Assembly (NCBI GenBank): GCA_030446715.1
Contig: JAUJMU010000011.1
Location: 154,351 to 218,350 of the forward strand
Source of the DNA: Cytophagales bacterium
GTDB lineage: Bacteria; Bacteroidota; Bacteroidia; Cytophagales; 172606-1
Direction of reading: 5' to 3'
DNA length: 64,000 nucleotides
This document shows positions 45,522 through 54,824 of the stretch, piece by piece (positions within the stretch are counted from its first letter, which is position 1; every line of letters begins with the position of its first letter). The notes below the pieces were generated by a model, which was not told where the DNA came from, did not search any database, and saw nothing but the letters and a program-made list of their open reading frames with translations. The position numbers were made by a program, and so were the translations under genes.

Positions 45522-46619
45522 ATGCAAGCATCGGCTTATAAAAAGATAATCGTGAAAGTCGGGTCCAACGTGATTGCCGGAGCGGATGGCTTGCCGGACG
45601 TGGAAGTGATGGGCCGGCTGATCGGACAGATTGCCGGGGCAAAAAAACGCGGCCTCGACGTGGTGCTGGTATCCTCGGGTGCCGTGGCCTCAGGCCGCAG
45701 CCTGGTGCCGGTTTCCGACCGCACCGACCCGATTGCCCGCCGGCAACTGCTGGCCTCCATCGGTCAGGTGAGGCTGATCAATACCTACACCCGGTTGCTG
45801 CAACCCCACGGATTGCTGTGCGCGCAGATTCTGGTCACCAAGGAAGATTTCCGGGACCGCATGCACTACCTCAACATGAAAAGGTGCCTTGCCACTCTGC
45901 TCCAGAACAGCATCATTCCCATCATCAATGAAAACGACGTGGTTTCGGTGACGGAACTCATGTTTACGGACAACGATGAACTGGCCGGCCTGATCGCCTC
46001 CATGGCGGGTGCCGACGCCCTCCTGATCCTCACCAACGTAGACGGCATCTATGACCGCCCGCCCCGGGAGCCGGGTGCTGCGGTGATTCCTGTCATTGAC
46101 CCGACCCGGACCGACTTTTCCAGTTTTATCTCCGCCGAAAAATCAAATTTTGGCCGGGGCGGCATGCTGACCAAGTGCAGCATGGCCCAGAAACTCGCCT
46201 CAGTAGGCATCAAGGTGCACATTGCCAATGGCAAAACGCCGGACATCATCACGGCCATTCTGGCGGATGAACCCGTAGGAACAGTGTTTGTGCCGCACGC
46301 CAGCCAGTCGAAACTCAAACGCTGGGTGGCTCATTCGGAAGGCTACGCCAAAGGTTTTGTGTACATCAACGGGGGAGCCAGAGCCCGGCTGGCGCAGACG
46401 AGGAAAGCCACCAGCCTGCTGCCGGTGGGCATTGCCCGGATTGAAGGTACTTTTCAGAAGGGCGATATCATTAAAATTGCCGCCGAAGACGGCGAGGTGC
46501 TCGGACTGGGCATGGCTCAGTACAGTTCGGTGCTGGCTCAGTCGTACGCCGGTGAGAAGAACAAAAAGCCGCTGGTTCACTACGACTACCTTTTTCTGTA
46601 CGACACAGCCTATAAGTAG
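45522..46619 (+). CDS. proB: Glutamate 5-kinase
   Basis: 365 residues: amino-acid kinase domain (KIIVKVGSNVIAGADGLPDV; VSSGAVASGR; INENDVVSVTELMFTDNDEL; LLILTNVDGIYDRPP; NFGRGGMLTKC) plus a C-terminal PUA domain (about 275-360: GFVYINGGARARLAQ, LPVGIARIEGTFQKGDIIKI). It phosphorylates glutamate for proline synthesis; the kinase domain normally carries proline feedback control. It is followed by proA 117 bp downstream on the same strand. Its AAG-TAG end is also the start of dispersed repeat copy d. Confidence 0.96.
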   Translation: MQASAYKKIIVKVGSNVIAGADGLPDVEVMGRLIGQIAGAKKRGLDVVLVSSGAVASGRSLVPVSDRTDPIARRQLLASIGQVRLINTYTRLLQPHGLLCAQILVTKEDFRDRMHYLNMKRCLATLLQNSIIPIINENDVVSVTELMFTDNDELAGLIASMAGADALLILTNVDGIYDRPPREPGAAVIPVIDPTRTDFSSFISAEKSNFGRGGMLTKCSMAQKLASVGIKVHIANGKTPDIITAILADEPVGTVFVPHASQSKLKRWVAHSEGYAKGFVYINGGARARLAQTRKATSLLPVGIARIEGTFQKGDIIKIAAEDGEVLGLGMAQYSSVLAQSYAGEKNKKPLVHYDYLFLYDTAYK

Positions 46620-46675
46620 CGGCGCAATTTTTAATTTTGAATTATGGTTCCCGGAGACAATCAGGGAACCATAAT
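46614..46675 (+). repeat. Gene-end dispersed repeat, copy d, with a hairpin
   Basis: AAGTAGCGGCGCAATTTTTA starts in the last codons of proB (TAG is its stop). It is followed by an ATTATGGTTCCC/GGGAACCATAAT hairpin (46641-46652 with 46664-46675) between proB and proA. Confidence 0.7.
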
Positions 46676-46736
46676 GAATTTTCAATTACCTGAAAGTGAT
46701 CGCCATTTACATTCACCACCAGCCGCCATACCGACC

Positions 46737-47981
46737 ATGAAAGAAATATTCGCCGCCGTCCGTGAAGCCGGCCGCACCCTGCCCCTGCTGGAAGTAGCCA
46801 CCATTAACGCGCTGCTTTCGGACCTTGCCGGCGAAGCCGAAAACGAAATTGATTTTCTGACAGGGGAAAACCGCCGCGACCTCGCCCAGATGAACCCGGA
46901 CGATCCCAGATACGACCGGCTTCTGCTGACCCCGGAACGCATCCGGGCCATCGCGGCAGACATCCGTAACGTGGTGAAGCTGGAATATCCCGTTGGAAAA
47001 ATCCTTTCCTCAAAGACTTTACCCAATGGACTTGAAATTTCCCGGGTGACTGTGCCGCTTGGCGTGATCGGGATCGTGTACGAAGCCCGCCCCAACGTCA
47101 CCTTTGATGTTTTTGCGCTGTGCTTCAAGTCGGGGAATGCCTGCCTGCTCAAAGGTGGCAGTGACGCGGCCCACTCCAACGCAGCCATTGTGTCGGTGAT
47201 CAGGCGGGTAACTGCCCGGCACGGCCTCAATCCGTCAGTTGTACATCTGCTGCCCCCCGACCGGGCCTCTACCGGCGAACTGCTCAAAGCCGTGGGGTAC
47301 GTGGATGTGATCATTCCCCGCGGGAGCCAGGCGCTGATTGATTACGTGCGGGAAAACTCCCGCGTACCGGTGATTGAAACGGGGGCCGGCATCGTGCACA
47401 CGTATTTCGACAAAAGCGGTGACCTGGAAAAAGGCATAGCCATCATTCACAACGCCAAGACGCGCCGGGTAAGCGTGTGCAACGCCCTGGATTGTCTGCT
47501 GATCCACCGGAGCCGGCTGCCGGACCTCCCGGCCCTGGTGGCCCCGCTGGCCGGAGCCGGCGTGGAGATTTTTGCTGATGAAGACGCATTTGCCGCACTG
47601 GAAGGCACTTACCCGGCGGCTTCTATAGAAAAGGCCCGGCCGGAGCATTTTGGCACCGAGTTTCTGTCGCTGAAAATGGCCATCCGGACCGTGGCCTCCA
47701 TCACCGAAGCCGTTGACCACATTGCCGCCTACAGTTCCCGGCACAGCGAGGCCATCATTGCTGAGGATAGCGATGCCGCCGGGAGGTTCGTCAAAACCGT
47801 GGATGCGGCGGCCGTGTACGTGAATACCTCCACGGCTTTTACCGATGGCGCCCAGTTCGGACTCGGGGCGGAGATCGGCATCAGCACCCAGAAGCTGCAT
47901 GCCCGCGGTCCCATGGGCCTGCAGGAGCTGACCAGCTACAAGTGGATCGTGCGGGGCGACGGACAGGTGCGGAGCCGGTAG
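46737..47981 (+). CDS. proA: Glutamate-5-semialdehyde dehydrogenase (gamma-glutamyl phosphate reductase)
   Basis: ATG 46737 ([20 protein letters not shown]) gives 414 residues, the normal ProA length; a longer frame from 46644 includes the intergenic hairpin. Blocks: [64 protein letters not shown] with the catalytic Cys (VCNALD), and [20 protein letters not shown]. It reduces glutamyl-5-phosphate with NADPH, the second step of proline synthesis, acting with proB. Confidence 0.96.
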   Translation: MKEIFAAVREAGRTLPLLEVATINALLSDLAGEAENEIDFLTGENRRDLAQMNPDDPRYDRLLLTPERIRAIAADIRNVVKLEYPVGKILSSKTLPNGLEISRVTVPLGVIGIVYEARPNVTFDVFALCFKSGNACLLKGGSDAAHSNAAIVSVIRRVTARHGLNPSVVHLLPPDRASTGELLKAVGYVDVIIPRGSQALIDYVRENSRVPVIETGAGIVHTYFDKSGDLEKGIAIIHNAKTRRVSVCNALDCLLIHRSRLPDLPALVAPLAGAGVEIFADEDAFAALEGTYPAASIEKARPEHFGTEFLSLKMAIRTVASITEAVDHIAAYSSRHSEAIIAEDSDAAGRFVKTVDAAAVYVNTSTAFTDGAQFGLGAEIGISTQKLHARGPMGLQELTSYKWIVRGDGQVRSR

Positions 47982-48312
47982 AGCTGACTCAGAGTAAGTT
48001 GTTGATAGTTGTCCGTTGTCCGGGCGGTATCAGACGATCCCTCAGTTACTGCCTGCAGAAACCTTTGTCCGCATGCGCAATACGGTGGAAGCGGTCTGTA
48101 ACAACCTTATTCCTGCTGAACTGACCCAAAAGCAGAAAGCCGGGCAATACACCCGGAGCTGTTTCAACCTGCAACCCCAGCCGGACTTTAAACCGGACTT
48201 ATCCTCTCCATCCGGGGCAAGGACTTGGAAAACGGGTGAAAGTTTCTGAAACTTAAAGGAAATCTGCCGCCGATTTTTCCGGCAAGGGATTTTCACCCGC
48301 TTATTTACCCTG
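47982..48312. other. Intergenic stretch after proA
   Basis: It begins with GTAAGTTGTTGATAGTTGTC-like words. A frame at 48016-48249 is open but lacks family features and has no ribosome-binding site. Nothing else was seen. Confidence 0.4.
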
Positions 48313-49991
48313 ATGATTCAATCTTCGCACACTTCCGCCAACGCCGGTGAAGGGCTGCCTTTCGGAAAGATCTTTGACGCCTTGCCGCAAATGGCTCTGA
48401 TTCTTTCCCCCGGGCTGGTAATTCAGGCAGCCAATGAAGCCTTCCTGCGGAAACCTATATGACAAGAGAGCAGCTGGTTGGCAGGCCGTTGCCGGAAGTG
48501 TTTGCCGATGACGGAAAGCCATCCGGTACAAGCAGCATGGCCGCTCTGGAAGCCTCCCTGCGGCAGGTGATCAGTACCGGGCAAGCCCATCAGATGCCGG
48601 TGCAGTCTTACAGCTTCCCCGACCCGGGCACGTCCGGTGCGCTGGTGAAACGCTACCGGAGCTCTTCCAATACGCCGGTATTGGACGAAAACGGAGAGGT
48701 AATGTACATCATTCACCAGGCTACTTTATTCAGCAGGCCCGCTACAACGAACAGGGAGAGGGCATTCTTACGTTTGCCTATGACATCACCGAACTGGTGC
48801 TGGCCCGCAAAAAGGTAGAGCAGAGCGAACAGGCCCTCATAACCCTCAATTCGGAACTGGAAGAAAGAGTTATGCGCCGCACCCGCGAGCTGCAACTGGC
48901 GCTGGAAGCCGGCCGCATGGGTACGTGGCACCTTGATCTGCAGAAAGACAGTTCCGAAAGATCGCCGCTGCACGATCAGATATTTGGCTATGCTGAGCCG
49001 CTGCCCGACTGGAACTATGAGAAGTTTGTAAGCCACGTACTGGAGGAAGACCGGGAAGAAGTCACTACGCAGTTCCGGCAGTCTCTGCAAACGGGCAGGT
49101 TGTATATTGAGTGCCGGATCCGGCGGGCCGGCGGCGAAATCCGCTGGATCGAGGAGAGAGGTCACTTATGACGAAGCGCATCAACCCCTGCGCATGGCCG
49201 GAGTCATTACGGACGCTACGGAGCGGAAATACAGAGAGGAAAAGCTGCACACGGTCACCGATCAGCTGGCTGCCGCCAATCAGGAGCTGAGTCAGGCCAA
49301 TGGTCACCTGTTGCGCGTCAATGAAGACCTTGACAACTTCGTCTATACGGCCTCCCACGACCTCCGGTCGCCTATCAATGCCATGGAGGGTTTGATTATC
49401 GCACTCGGCCGCCGGATGAAGGGGCGTCTGGAGCCGACCGACGAGGTGCTGCTCAGCCACCTGTCCGGTTCCATGCAAAAGCTCAACCGTACCATCAACG
49501 AACTAAGCGAAATCGTAAAGGCCGGCAAAGATACCAGCCAGCCGGCCGAACCCATTGATTTGCCGGAGTTACTTGCGGAGATGAAGGAAGGCCTCTCCGC
49601 GCTGCCGGAGACGGCGCCGGCCATTCTGGTGACCGACTGGCAGGTGGAGCAGGTGCAGTACCCCCGGAAGGTGCTGCGCAGTGTACTCTACAACCTGCTG
49701 TCCAATGCGGCCAAGTACCGGCATGGCAGCCGGCCGGTCCGGATCACCATCCGGACAGAACTGGCAGGGAAAGGGGTACGTTTGTCGGTGCAGGACAACG
49801 GCCTCGGCCTGTCCCCGGAGCAGGCAGGTAAGCTATTCAAAATGTTCGGGCGGCTGCATCCCCACATTGAGGGTACCGGCATCGGGCTATACACCATCAA
49901 GCGGATGGTGGAAAATTACGGTGGCAGTATTTCCGTAGAGAGTGTACCGGGCGCCGGCACTACGTTTTTTGTCGGTTTCCCGCTGGCCTGA
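48313..49991 (+). pseudogene. PAS-domain sensor histidine kinase with three frameshifts
   Basis: Start ATG 48313. The product should run as follows: a PAS domain (IFDALPQMALILSPGLVIQA; then after a shift at ~48460, TYMTREQLVGRPLPEVF), a second shift at ~48725 into YFIQQARYNEQGEGILTFAY, and a second PAS with coiled coil (EQALITLNSELEERVMRRTR). A third shift at ~49150 leads into EVTYDEAHQPLRMAGVITDA and the kinase core: FVYTASHDLRSPINAMEGLI (phospho-His), NLLSNAAKYRHGSRPV, DNGLGLSPEQAGKLFKMF and GTGIGLYTIKRMVENYGG. Each shift is a single base. The kinase part alone (49107-49991) is intact, but no complete sensor can be made. Confidence 0.85.
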
Positions 49992-50039
49992 GGGGCCGCC
50001 GGCCAGGTGGTGCCGCACCCGACAGCCCCGTAAAAAGAT

Positions 50040-50098
50040 CAGGCGCAGGGCTCTTTCCCGCGGAAAGGGCCCTGCGCCTGGCAATCATTGTTTTTTTT
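50040..50098 (+). terminator. Strong terminator after the histidine kinase
   Basis: A long stem with CAGGCGCAGGG (50040-50050) and CCCTGCGCCTG (50070-50080), extended by CTTTCC/GGAAAG, is followed after 10 nt by eight T. Confidence 0.8.
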
Positions 50099-50117
50099 GT
50101 GCGATGCCTTACTTTAC

Positions 50118-50306
50118 TCAGGCCTCCCCGTTTTTCAGATCCTGCACCTGAAGACGGATGTCCTGGGCTTTGTTTTTCAGGTTCATCAGACCCTGCCGTA
50201 TGCGCGTGCCGGCAGCCTGGTTGCCTTTGTCGTAAAACTTTTCGAAGTCAGCTTCAAGCGCCTCAACCATAGTTTTCAGTTCGGAGAAAGGATTTTTGTT
50301 AGCCAT
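50118..50306 (-). CDS. Hc1-like (histone H1-type) small protein
   Basis: ATG 50306 gives 62 residues: MANKNPFSELKTMVEALEAD, then FEKFYDKGNQAAGTRIRQGL and MNLKNKAQDIRLQVQDLKN. The pattern matches the short Hc1-type histone-like proteins common in Bacteroidota, related to the N-terminal part of chlamydial Hc1. It probably binds DNA or other proteins in the cytosol. An upstream open extension is not supported. Convergent with the kinase terminator. Confidence 0.85.
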   Translation of the reverse strand: MANKNPFSELKTMVEALEADFEKFYDKGNQAAGTRIRQGLMNLKNKAQDIRLQVQDLKNGEA

Positions 50307-50652
50307 AGTGCCTGAATGGGTTAGGTGAATAATGGGTTTCTGCTGTAATGCTAGGCCTTTTTCCGCATTAAACAAGCATCTGGGGCCAAATAGGGGGCAA
50401 AATATATCGTTCTGGCGGCATTTGGGAGCTTTTCCTGCCCCTTGTGGTTACCCGTATCCGTTGCCGGCGGCCACTCCGCTATCCGGTGGCGTGGTTGCCG
50501 GTCCACGGCGGACCAGAATTAAATAACCGGTTTTTTTCGTTTCCCATCCCAGGAAAAGGTATCTTTCAAGGAAGCGGGCTTCCGTTGAAATTTTCCGGCT
50601 CTGCCCGGTAGCAACGGGCATCGCCCTGGCAAACCCTGATAAAAGAGAAGTG

Positions 50653-50790
50653 ATGAAAAAGAAACTGACCAAAGTCATGAATACGGTCTACAACACGGAA
50701 GGCGAAAAATACAGCATGTGGCACATGGCCGGTTTTTGTGCAGTCATCGCCCTTGGCATCCTGAACCTGATCTACTACTTCGGGGCGTAG
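50653..50790 (+). CDS. Small membrane protein, 45 residues
   Basis: ATG 50653 follows an AGAGAAG ribosome-binding-like stretch 5 bp upstream. The product begins MKKKLTKVMNTVYNTEGEKY, then has one membrane segment (MAGFCAVIALGILNLIYYF) and ends GA. No family was recognised. It is not clearly linked to the downstream genes (66-bp gap). Confidence 0.6.
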   Translation: MKKKLTKVMNTVYNTEGEKYSMWHMAGFCAVIALGILNLIYYFGA

Positions 50791-50856
50791 TGATCCGAAG
50801 GCAATGGCAGTTGGCTGAATCAACAATCCTGCTCATTACCAATAAAGACTAACTGT

Positions 50857-51333
50857 TTGAGAGTTTGTATTACATTTCTGCAAAACAATTCCGGCTTCAA
50901 CCAGGCTTACGCCGATGAGTATCACTGGGGAGAGGACAGTGAAAGCAACAGGAAACACGAGTGGCTCACCAAACTGAAAGTGACCGGGGCGGTGAAGGCA
51001 ATTAATTTTCTGAAGGAGACAACCTATCAACTGAGCAAACCGGGCGATAACGGCGAAGCCCTGCAGTATCAGATCGGGCACATGACCATCTGCGAGTGCG
51101 TGCTGGAAAACGACCAGCTGGTGACCGTTGGCGTATCAGACAGCCTCCTTGAAAAAGTTGCGCACCCGAACGTTGCCGCCTTTCAGGCCAGAACCGGCAC
51201 CAACAAAACCTTTCATGTATACTTTTACTTCATACCGGGCAGTCAGTTTGTGCAGCCCGCGGAAGGCATTTACATTGCCAAAAGTGATATGCCCGCTGCC
51301 GGACTGGTAAGCCAGGGCACTATTCCACGGTAG
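50857..51333 (+). CDS. Hypothetical protein, 158 residues
   Basis: It starts at a TTG (MRVCITFLQNNSGFNQAYAD). Soluble, without signal or membrane segment; notable pieces are NRKHEWLTKLKVTGAVKAIN, GHMTICECVLENDQLVTVGV and KTFHVYFYFIPGSQFVQPAE. Not recognised. It precedes another unknown gene and a transglutaminase on the same strand (59- and 44-bp gaps), so the three may form one transcript. Confidence 0.6.
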   Translation: MRVCITFLQNNSGFNQAYADEYHWGEDSESNRKHEWLTKLKVTGAVKAINFLKETTYQLSKPGDNGEALQYQIGHMTICECVLENDQLVTVGVSDSLLEKVAHPNVAAFQARTGTNKTFHVYFYFIPGSQFVQPAEGIYIAKSDMPAAGLVSQGTIPR

Positions 51334-51392
51334 CAGCTGCAGCCCTTTTCTTTGCCGGCAGGCTTTGACGCAGTCCGTAACTGACATACCAA

Positions 51393-51788
51393 ATGCCGCA
51401 CTTCCGGCCGGAAGCCGCGGGAATTAAACCAACTGAATACCGGGAATCTTTTCCTGCTCAACCCCTCTCTGCATTGCACACCTTACACCAGATCACGTTT
51501 TACCAGATAGGCCGGGGGCTGATGGTCGCGGCTTTCCTTCAGTCGGAGCAAGCCTACCGGGACCTGCAGGCAGGCGATGTATTCCGGACCAGCGAATTTC
51601 CGGGCCTCGATACTTTCAGTGCACACCTGGAGGTGATGTACGTGCAACACCACGCGTCTACCCTCTCCCGGAGGGGCAAAACCGACAGGCCGCGGCTGAT
51701 CGTGACCCGGGCGTATGAGCAGTCGGGCAACCCCGCTTTTCCGGACTTTGCCGGCCTGATGAACCAACACATGGCCGGAGACATGTAA
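51393..51788 (+). CDS. Hypothetical protein, 131 residues
   Basis: Soluble protein, MPHFRPEAAGIKPTEYRESF at the start, with QITFYQIGRGLMVAAFLQSE and HLEVMYVQHHASTLSRRGKT. No family recognised. It lies 44 bp before the transglutaminase gene. Codon use resembles the surrounding genes. Confidence 0.55.
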   Translation: MPHFRPEAAGIKPTEYRESFPAQPLSALHTLHQITFYQIGRGLMVAAFLQSEQAYRDLQAGDVFRTSEFPGLDTFSAHLEVMYVQHHASTLSRRGKTDRPRLIVTRAYEQSGNPAFPDFAGLMNQHMAGDM

Positions 51789-51832
51789 AGACGCCGCCTT
51801 ACGTATATTCCGGTTTCTGATCCAGAACAGCT

Positions 51833-52705
51833 ATGCCCATCCGCGTTTCCCTTCAGCATCATACCCGCTATGCCTATGACCACCCCGTATGGCTTTCTCC
51901 CCACCTGTTGCGGCTGAAGCCCGCCGCCCACTGTCCGGCACCCGTTGAAGCCTACTCCCTCACGGTTACGCCCGGCAACCATGCCCTCCACTGGCAGCAG
52001 GACCCCTTCGGAAACTTTCTTGCCCGGGTAACCTTCCCGGAACCTACACCCTCAATGTCCATTTCCGTGGAAATGATTGCGGCCATTGGTGTTACCAACC
52101 CGTTTGACTTTTTGCTGGAAGATTACGCCCGGGAATTTCCCTTCGTCTACGATCCGCAGCTGAAAAAAGACCTGACTCCCTACCTCCAACCGGGTGAAAG
52201 AGGCCCGCTGCTGGAGCAGTGGCTGATGGAGGCAGACGTTTCGCCGGGGGGTACGATTGACTTTCTGGTCGGGCTCAACCGGCGCGTGCACCAGCAAATC
52301 GCCTACACTGTCCGGCTGGAGGCAGGTGTGCAGTCAAATGAACAAACCCTGGAGCTGGCGCTTGGTTCCTGCCGGGATTCGGCCTGGCTGCTGGTGGGAA
52401 TTCTGAGAAGTCTGGGGTTGGCCGCCCGGTTTGTATCCGGTTACTGGGTGCAGCTGGATACCGGGGAGCTGTCGCCGGACGGCAAGCCGGTAAAAGATTC
52501 TTTTGCCCTGCATGCCTGGGCGGAGGTGTACCTGCCGGGGGCGGGCTGGCTGGGCCTCGACCCTACTGCCGGTTTGCTGGCAGGCGGAGGCCACCTGCCA
52601 CTGGCCTGTACGCCTGATCCCGCCGGTGCGGCTCCCGTAACCGGCAGGAGCGGAAAAAGTGAAACTACCTTTACCTACGAAAACATCCTTACCCGGATTC
52701 CGTAA
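51833..52705 (+). CDS. Transglutaminase-like protease-fold protein
   Basis: 290 residues with the bacterial transglutaminase N-terminal domain (VSLQHHTRYAYDHPVWLSPH, the typical YxY-D opening) and a transglutaminase core. The catalytic triad is visible: Cys180 in GSCRDSAWLLVGILRSLGL, His227 in ALHAWAEVYLPGAGW and Asp243 in GLDPTAG. Such proteins are cytosolic peptidases or amide-transfer enzymes often coded with circularly permuted ATP-grasp and alpha-E proteins; those partners are absent here. At 290 residues it is of normal size. Confidence 0.9.
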   Translation: MPIRVSLQHHTRYAYDHPVWLSPHLLRLKPAAHCPAPVEAYSLTVTPGNHALHWQQDPFGNFLARVTFPEPTPSMSISVEMIAAIGVTNPFDFLLEDYAREFPFVYDPQLKKDLTPYLQPGERGPLLEQWLMEADVSPGGTIDFLVGLNRRVHQQIAYTVRLEAGVQSNEQTLELALGSCRDSAWLLVGILRSLGLAARFVSGYWVQLDTGELSPDGKPVKDSFALHAWAEVYLPGAGWLGLDPTAGLLAGGGHLPLACTPDPAGAAPVTGRSGKSETTFTYENILTRIP

Positions 52706-52793
52706 GAATACCGGCAGGACGGAACGAAAGAAGCTGCCGGACCTGTTAGCTTAATTATTCATATTCCAGTATTTATCTTTTATTTTCCTCAGC

Positions 52794-53939
52794 GTGTCCA
52801 AAGTCACCTTCAATAATAAACAAAGTCCCTTCTTTCGTGCCTTAAAAACCAAAGTAGAGCTTTATTTTACTACCCGGCAGATCCCTTCCTGCGGAAATGC
52901 CCAATTGCTTGGTAAGGGTGTTTTCCTCATCACTTCCGCGGTTGCCATGTACACAATCCTGGTGTTTTTCACACCGTCTGTACTTGTCTCCCTTCTCTTG
53001 TGCACGCTGCTGGGCGTCAACCTGGCTGCGCTGGGCTTCAACGTCATGCACGAGGGCGGCCACCAGAGCTTTTCGCGTTATCCGTGGCTCAACAGCGCCT
53101 CGGCCTACCTGCTCAACGCGCTGGGTGGTAATTCTTACTTCTGGAAGGTTAAGCACAACATCAACCACCATACCTACACCAACATCATCGGCCACGATGC
53201 CGACATTGAAGTAGGTCCCCTGCTGCGGCTGCACCGCGACCAGCGCCGCTACTGGTTTCACCAGTTTCAGCACCTGTACTGGGTGTTGCTCTACGGTCTC
53301 ACTTACATTGCCTGGGTGTATTATCAGGATTTTGCCAAATACTTTTCGGGCAACATCGGGCCGGGAATGCCCTACCCGGCTCTGAGCCGCCGGGAGCACC
53401 TGATTTTCTGGGCAACCAAAATAGGTTACGTGGCCGTGTACGTTGTGCTGCCGATCCTGATGGTGGGGCCGCTCAAAGCACTGGTGGGCTACGGCATTGT
53501 TACCTTTGTGTGCGGCCTGTTGATCAGCGTGGTCTTTCAGCTGGCCCACGTGGTCGAAAACACGCAGTTTCCAACCTTTACTTCGCCTGAGGCGCAGTTC
53601 AACAAAATTGAGGAAGAATGGGCAGTGCACCAGATGAATACCACCTCTAATTTTGCTACCGGCAATAAGCTGATTTCATGGCTGGTGGGCGGTCTTAATT
53701 TTCAGGTAGAACACCACCTTTTCCCCCGGATCAGCCACGTACATTATCCCCGGATCAGCCAGCTGGTGAGAGAGACTTGCCTTGAGTTTAATGTCCCTTA
53801 CCTGGAGTATCCCTCCATGCGCGGGGCTTTTTATTCTCACCTGCAGCACCTGCACAGTCTGGGCAAAGCCCTGCCGCCGGTGGTACCGGTGGCCGCGACC
53901 AGCAAAGCTGCTGCGGCCAGCAAAGCTGCTGCGGCGTAA
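52794..53939 (+). CDS. Membrane fatty acid desaturase (acyl-CoA/acyl-lipid front-end type)
   Basis: 381 residues from GTG 52794. Three histidine boxes bind the di-iron centre: HEGGHQSF (about 85), HNINHHTYTN (about 121) and QVEHHLFPRI (about 304). Membrane segments flank them (FLITSAVAMYTILVFFTPSV, SLLLCTLLGVNLAALGFNVM). The family adds double bonds to fatty acyl chains using O2 and reduced ferredoxin or cytochrome. QVEHH, instead of HxxHH, is typical of front-end/linoleoyl-type enzymes. The C-terminus carries a duplicated SKAAAA unit (TSKAAAASKAAAA). Confidence 0.93.
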   Translation: MSKVTFNNKQSPFFRALKTKVELYFTTRQIPSCGNAQLLGKGVFLITSAVAMYTILVFFTPSVLVSLLLCTLLGVNLAALGFNVMHEGGHQSFSRYPWLNSASAYLLNALGGNSYFWKVKHNINHHTYTNIIGHDADIEVGPLLRLHRDQRRYWFHQFQHLYWVLLYGLTYIAWVYYQDFAKYFSGNIGPGMPYPALSRREHLIFWATKIGYVAVYVVLPILMVGPLKALVGYGIVTFVCGLLISVVFQLAHVVENTQFPTFTSPEAQFNKIEEEWAVHQMNTTSNFATGNKLISWLVGGLNFQVEHHLFPRISHVHYPRISQLVRETCLEFNVPYLEYPSMRGAFYSHLQHLHSLGKALPPVVPVAATSKAAAASKAAAA

Positions 53940-53963
53940 GTTGCTCAGGCAGCGCCTATAAAG

Positions 53964-54013
53964 CCACAAACACAAATGCCATCCCAGTAGAGGGATGGCA
54001 TTTGTGTTTGTGG
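53964..54013. terminator. Bidirectional hairpin between convergent genes
   Basis: A 22-bp exact stem (CCACAAACACAAATGCCATC plus CC, 53964-53985, with 53992-54013), loop AGTAGA. It lies 25 bp after the desaturase stop and ~38 bp from the convergent small gene. Confidence 0.75.
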
Positions 54014-54050
54014 GAATCCGGATAATGAACACCCGGGGACCAGCGGATAC

Positions 54051-54215
54051 TTATTTTTTGTTCTTCTTTTTGGCAGCATTCTGCTTGCTGATGGAATCTT
54101 CGCGGGAGCCGGGAACGTTGCCGCCCATGCTTTTTTGCTTCGACTCATCGGTGATGGTGACTTTGTTCGTTCCCTGCTGCATCGACTTTTTGTAATCACT
54201 GTTGTCTTTTGACAT
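54051..54215 (-). CDS. Small basic hydrophilic protein, 54 residues
   Basis: ATG 54215. MSKDNSDYKKSMQQGTNKVT, then DESKQKSMGGNVPGSREDSI and a Lys-rich end (KQNAAKKKNKK). It is predicted disordered, with no signal. It resembles small stress- or spore-like basic proteins in composition only; function is unknown. Real coding is supported by a clean start-stop and codon pattern. Confidence 0.65.
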   Translation of the reverse strand: MSKDNSDYKKSMQQGTNKVTITDESKQKSMGGNVPGSREDSISKQNAAKKKNKK

Positions 54216-54253
54216 AGCTGTATCCCCGCGGGGAGTGTTAAAATTGAAAATAA

Positions 54254-54619
54254 TTAAAAATTAAGGATGGACAGAAAGCTTCTTCTCATTCCGGAGCTGC
54301 CCCTGGCCTGACAGGTAGCCAGCGCCTGACTCAGCAGGTAGTGCAGTTGCCCCCGGGCCACCATGAAGCCATTGATCTTTTCGACCCGGTCCGTTTTGCC
54401 CCAATACCCCTGCTGGTACCCGGCAAGTGCATGGGTAAGACCCTTCAGGATCGATTTTTTCTGCAGGTCAAAAAAATCGTGCCCCGGATTTTTGAAAGCC
54501 TCCAGCAAGGCAATCGTCTGCTCAAAAAGCTGCTCCAGCAACTGGGCCTGCGGATCGGTGATTTTAAGGTCATTCAGCTGATCGTGGATCAACTTCATGC
54601 TTTGTATGGGAGTGGCCAT
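54254..54619 (-). CDS. Hypothetical helical protein, 121 residues
   Basis: Starts MATPIQSMKLIHDQLNDLKI and is helical throughout (LLEQLFEQTIALLEAFKNPG, QKKSILKGLTHALAGYQQGY, QLHYLLSQALATCQARG). No membrane segment and no family recognised. Heptad-like Leu spacing suggests a helical bundle. Precedes the small basic gene on the same strand (38-bp gap). Confidence 0.6.
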   Translation of the reverse strand: MATPIQSMKLIHDQLNDLKITDPQAQLLEQLFEQTIALLEAFKNPGHDFFDLQKKSILKGLTHALAGYQQGYWGKTDRVEKINGFMVARGQLHYLLSQALATCQARGSSGMRRSFLSILNF

Positions 54620-54824
54620 AAAGGGTAGTCAGGTATTGGGTATTGGGTAGTAATACTGAAAGGATGATTGAATGGCTGTATGGCTGTATGGTTGATTTCT
54701 GATTTACCGCAATCTGCCACGTTGTAAATAAGCATCTAATTCGTTTCATTCTGGTATAAGAGCGTTGCTGCACGTAAGGCGATGCAGGGATAAACCGCGT
54801 GGCTGCCGGCTGCTTTCCGTCTTC

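Noticed and set aside
48016..48249. A 77-codon frame after proA
   Set aside because: No ribosome-binding site, no family features and it starts in intergenic repeat words.
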